From: Lentisphaerota bacterium
GTDB lineage: Bacteria; Verrucomicrobiota; Kiritimatiellia; UBA8416; JAFGTH01
Assembly: GCA_016934225.1 (NCBI GenBank)
Contig: JAFGTH010000218.1
Location: forward strand, 1 to 8,758
DNA: 8,758 nt
Direction of reading: 5' to 3'
The notes under the pieces were generated by a model. It worked only from the letters and a program-made list of their open reading frames with translations, did no database searches and was not told the DNA's origin. Position numbers and translations under genes: made by a program. Numbering within the stretch: position 1 is the stretch's first letter; every line of letters starts with the position of its first letter. This document shows, piece after piece, positions 6,684-8,758 of the stretch.

Positions 6684-7297
6684 TTGAAGATCCCTGGAGC
6701 GTATTCAACCCGAACTTCAAACACGCGATCTGTTTTTTCGGCTTCCTTGCTCTTGTCCTGTTCGTACAATGGAATAGCAACATCGGAAATTTTGGGTTCA
6801 TTTGTGGAGACAGCGCTAAAATATTCTTTGACTGCGTTTACATCATCTTGCGCGGAGGAAGTATATGCAGTGCCTTTCAGGGAGAGGGTAGTGTATCTTC
6901 CTATTCCTGTATCGGTTTTGTTGATTAGCTGTTGAGTCAGGTTCAGATTGCTGAGGACAATTTTGGGTCGGACCGCTTTCATTACTTCCAGAAGCAATTC
7001 GTAAGAATTGATTCTGGTCGTTTGCCAATTTTCTATTTCTTTCAAGATATCAAGATTAATATTTACATCGGTTTTGAGTCGGAGTGCGATCTCTTTCTTT
7101 GGTTTTAGAGCTTCCCATTCCGAGTTGAGGGTTGTTACTCTTCCGCTTATACTTATCAGTCCGACAATAGCCATTGCCACTATAATTACAATGCAGAGCG
7201 GCACCAGTATGGTCGCAATCCGTATCAGGGATTTCAGATTGATGACGCTTGCGCTGCGTTGCTCTTCTTCTAATATTAAGTCAGCCCGAAGGTTCAC
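6680..7297 (-). CDS. pilN: PilN-like inner-membrane assembly protein (GTG start)
   Basis: A 205-residue bitopic protein: cytoplasmic N-terminus (1-24), one membrane helix (about 25-50), a coiled coil (about 52-90) and a periplasmic ferredoxin-like domain (about 98-200: ELLLEVMKAVRP, IVLSNLNL, YTTLSLKGTAY, DVNAVKEYFSAV, VFEVRVEY). This is the PilN pattern; it dimerises with PilO and recruits PilM. I place the start at GTG 7295-7297 because it forms a GTGA overlap with the pilM stop and has GAGGAAA (7302-7308) in perfect position. A longer reading from 7351 would lie inside pilM. The N-terminus NLRADLILEEE keeps only the NL of the usual INLLP motif that binds PilM. Confidence 0.87.
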   Translation of the reverse strand: MNLRADLILEEEQRSASVINLKSLIRIATILVPLCIVIIVAMAIVGLISISGRVTTLNSEWEALKPKKEIALRLKTDVNINLDILKEIENWQTTRINSYELLLEVMKAVRPKIVLSNLNLTQQLINKTDTGIGRYTTLSLKGTAYTSSAQDDVNAVKEYFSAVSTNEPKISDVAIPLYEQDKSKEAEKTDRVFEVRVEYAPGIFK

Positions 7298-8328
7298 GCT
7301 GTTTCCTCGAATGTGGCCAGGCAGGCGCCAACGGCTGCCGTAAAACGCCATTCTTGTCCGACAAGTTCGCGCGGGATGGCATCAGTTGCCATGTTCATGC
7401 CGTCAAAAGGATTCCAAGTGGCTACTTCCAGCTCCATAGAAGATCTTATCTCATCAAGAGAGTCTTTTGATACTACGAGCCCCCCGGCGACGTACAGTTT
7501 CGACACATGGCAGTTTTCACGCCGCTCAACGAAATCGCGAGATACAATGAGTTGCTTCACAAGCGGATCCATTACTTCGCCGACTGATTGAGAAATGTCG
7601 AATGAACCATCCGAGATTATTCCTTGTGCGGTCTCCATGTCTACACCGAGAGATTCCTGAACTTTGCGCAGCACATCGCTGGTACCGACATCGAATCTTC
7701 GGACAAGTGCAAGGACGTTCTTGTTGAACAGAGCAAACGTGCTGGATTCTTCTCCGAAGTCCATGACACCCACGGCGTCGTTTTCATGAGCAGCTGCTGG
7801 TCCGTGCAAAAATGCGCTCATTGTCGCGAGTCCGGAAATCTCGACGGAGAACGGCGCCGGTACTCCTGTATGGAACAGGCTTACCACTCCGGAAACTTGT
7901 GTCGCGGGCAATGCCACGCCCATGGCCCTGGATTCAGACCTTCCATGTCCTTCAACCACAAGCTTATACGAAATCCGATATTCATCGGGATTATCCAAAT
8001 TCAGGTTGTCCACCACCTTTGCGATCGCCGAATCGTCAAAGGCGCCTGGTATACTGAGGATTTTAACAACCGCGTTTTTTCCGCTTAGGGCTATGCTGGC
8101 GTATTTCGCTTTAAGTTTAGATGGTAGAATTAATGGTACAAGAGTTTCCGGTTGATCAAGTGAACCGCCGGGACTCACAATAGATCCAAGGACGTTTACG
8201 GCAACCAGCGTGAATGAATCGCCGTTTTTCCTGATTCTTGCGGCCCTTACCTCTGATCGAGATATATCTATCCCGATTACATCGGTGGGTCGTCTCTTGA
8301 ATTTTTCAGCCAGACTCTGAATATCCAT
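7294..8328 (-). CDS. pilM: PilM-like actin-fold ATPase-like cytoplasmic scaffold
   Basis: A 344-residue cytoplasmic protein of the FtsA/PilM actin-like superfamily. It shows the phosphate-1 motif VIGIDIS (17-23), the phosphate-2 motif VGVMDFGEESSTFAL (186-200), the adenosine motif LYVAGGLVV (278-286, family LSGGG), WNPF (305-308) and a closing FTAAVGACLA helix (329-338). PilM polymerises or forms rings under the inner membrane, binds the PilN N-terminus and links the complex to cytoplasmic motor proteins. ATG 8326-8328 is chosen: AAGAAGG (8339-8345) lies 10 bases upstream, and a longer reading from TTG 8379 has no ribosome-binding site and would run into the predicted promoter. It is the first gene of the operon and is coupled to pilN by a GTGA overlap. 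Confidence 0.9.
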   Translation of the reverse strand: MDIQSLAEKFKRRPTDVIGIDISRSEVRAARIRKNGDSFTLVAVNVLGSIVSPGGSLDQPETLVPLILPSKLKAKYASIALSGKNAVVKILSIPGAFDDSAIAKVVDNLNLDNPDEYRISYKLVVEGHGRSESRAMGVALPATQVSGVVSLFHTGVPAPFSVEISGLATMSAFLHGPAAAHENDAVGVMDFGEESSTFALFNKNVLALVRRFDVGTSDVLRKVQESLGVDMETAQGIISDGSFDISQSVGEVMDPLVKQLIVSRDFVERRENCHVSKLYVAGGLVVSKDSLDEIRSSMELEVATWNPFDGMNMATDAIPRELVGQEWRFTAAVGACLATFEETA

Positions 8329-8635
8329 AGCCAGCCAACCTTCTTCGTGTATAAATACTATAGAGCAAGTTCCATGCAAGGCAACACAAAAATACGAAAA
8401 AAAATTTGATTTTGAAATCGGCGGACTTTGTTTACATGCGTAGTAGTTAAACGAAATGTGAATACGAAGGATTCAATGCATGAGTTCAATGACAAATTGA
8501 TATTCGCAAACCTGAAAAAAATTTGCGTGTATCAACATATTGTGGTGGTATGCTTCGACATATGCAACAGGTTCTACTATATCTTTAACTCTTGCGTGAA
8601 CTAGTGTTCTTGGTTCTAATTTCTCTGAGATTGGT
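8329..8635. other. Divergent intergenic region between the pil operon and the sensor gene
   Basis: These 307 bases hold the pil promoter at the left and the leader of the plus-strand sensor gene at the right. A 6-bp inverted repeat, CGCAAA (8505-8510) and TTTGCG (8522-8527), frames an A-rich 11-base loop. For the sensor gene I see only weak promoter candidates, for example TATATC near 8578-8583 with a poor -35, so none is called. No tRNA, small RNA or open frame with a credible start was recognised. Confidence 0.55.
8357..8384 (-). promoter_or_regulatory. Candidate promoter of the pilM-to-secretin operon
   Basis: On the minus strand, TTGCCT (8379-8384) and TATAGT (8357-8362, one mismatch to TATAAT) are 16 bases apart. 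The start point would be near 8350, giving a leader of about 22 bases with the AAGAAGG site. Directly upstream (about 8385-8415 in plus coordinates) is an A/T-rich stretch with an 8-base A run that could act as an UP element. Sequence-only prediction, but position and spacing fit well. Confidence 0.5.
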
Positions 8636-8758
8636 ATGACTCTTCAACGCAAAGCTCTGACAATTGTGATTGTGTCTTTCCTGTGCTACATCGTGGCGCT
8701 ATTTATTGTCTTCAAGTACAGCGTGTACCGGAATTATACGGAATTGGAGAAGATGCTT
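8636..8758 (+). CDS. N-terminus of a membrane sensor protein, CHASE4-like start, cut by the window edge
   Basis: The 41 visible residues start with a short basic tail (MTLQRKA), followed by one hydrophobic helix (about 8-27) and then FKYSVYRNYTELEKML. The arrangement of basic tail, signal-anchor helix and a (F/Y)xELE motif just outside the membrane is the beginning I know from CHASE4-type histidine kinases and diguanylate cyclases. The output domain lies beyond the window, so the protein type is unknown. ATG 8636-8638 is the first in-frame start after the stop at 8597-8599; only a weak GAGA (8627-8630) precedes it. It is divergent from the pil operon. Confidence 0.6.
   Translation, partial: MTLQRKALTIVIVSFLCYIVALFIVFKYSVYRNYTELEKML

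Noticed and set aside
7298..7351. Longer pilN reading from 7351
   Set aside because: Lies inside pilM; the GTG at 7295-7297 has an ideal ribosome-binding site and stop/start overlap.
8326..8379. Longer pilM reading from TTG 8379
   Set aside because: No ribosome-binding site, would include the predicted -10 region, and the added residues have no counterpart in PilM proteins.
8388..8405. A-rich runs as a possible replication or curvature element
   Set aside because: A single short A/T tract is better explained as a promoter-upstream element; no iterons or DnaA-box cluster seen.

Overview
The window looks like chromosomal DNA from a Gram-negative, outer-membrane-bearing bacterium of moderate base composition (judged by eye, not counted). 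Its centre is a six-gene minus-strand operon for the envelope-spanning core of a type IV pilus-like (T4P) or type II secretion-like machine: PilM, PilN, PilO, a PilP-like protein, a tandem Ig-like lipoprotein and a secretin. The secretin sequence (STN plus one N1 domain, a variable polar stretch, then the secretin barrel) and the locus content remind me of the secretin/PilO/PilM cluster of Akkermansia (Amuc_1098 to Amuc_1102). A member of the PVC group (Verrucomicrobiota, Kiritimatiellota or Lentisphaerota) is therefore my best guess, from memory of the family only and with low-to-moderate confidence.

Layout. (1) 1-149, plus: the last third of a response-regulator receiver domain, cut by the window edge. 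(2) 149-991, plus: panC (pantothenate synthetase), overlapping the receiver gene by one base at a TAATG junction. (3) 981-2681, minus: a membrane-anchored PAS/hybrid-kinase-like protein whose phospho-acceptor His, N-box Asn, ATP-binding glycines and most receiver-pocket residues are gone; it meets panC tail-to-tail with an 11-base overlap. (4) 2682-2957: a non-coding gap with a candidate promoter for the kinase-like gene and a perfect 10-bp hairpin. (5) 2958-2994: a strong intrinsic terminator ending the pilus operon. (6) 8328 down to 3013, minus: pilM-pilN-pilO-pilP-like-lipoprotein-secretin. The first four genes are chained by GTGA/ATGA overlaps; the lipoprotein and secretin follow after short gaps with their own ribosome-binding sites. 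(7) 8329-8635: the intergenic region with the pil promoter. (8) 8636-window end, plus: the start of a membrane sensor resembling CHASE4-type signalling proteins.

How the parts work together. PilM (cytoplasmic, actin-like) should dock on the short cytoplasmic tail of PilN. PilN and PilO form the inner-membrane alignment complex, and the PilP-like protein bridges it across the periplasm to the secretin pore. The Ig-like lipoprotein sits where the lipid-anchored partner is expected, while the PilP-like protein itself has no lipobox, so anchoring may have moved to the lipoprotein. No pilin, prepilin peptidase or motor ATPase is in the window, so these would have to be encoded elsewhere.

The most noteworthy points are the catalytically dead kinase-like protein, the lipoprotein placed between pilP and the secretin, and the reduced, insertion-bearing secretin with a strongly basic C-terminal tail. 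I found no CRISPR array, mobile element or tRNA/rRNA gene.
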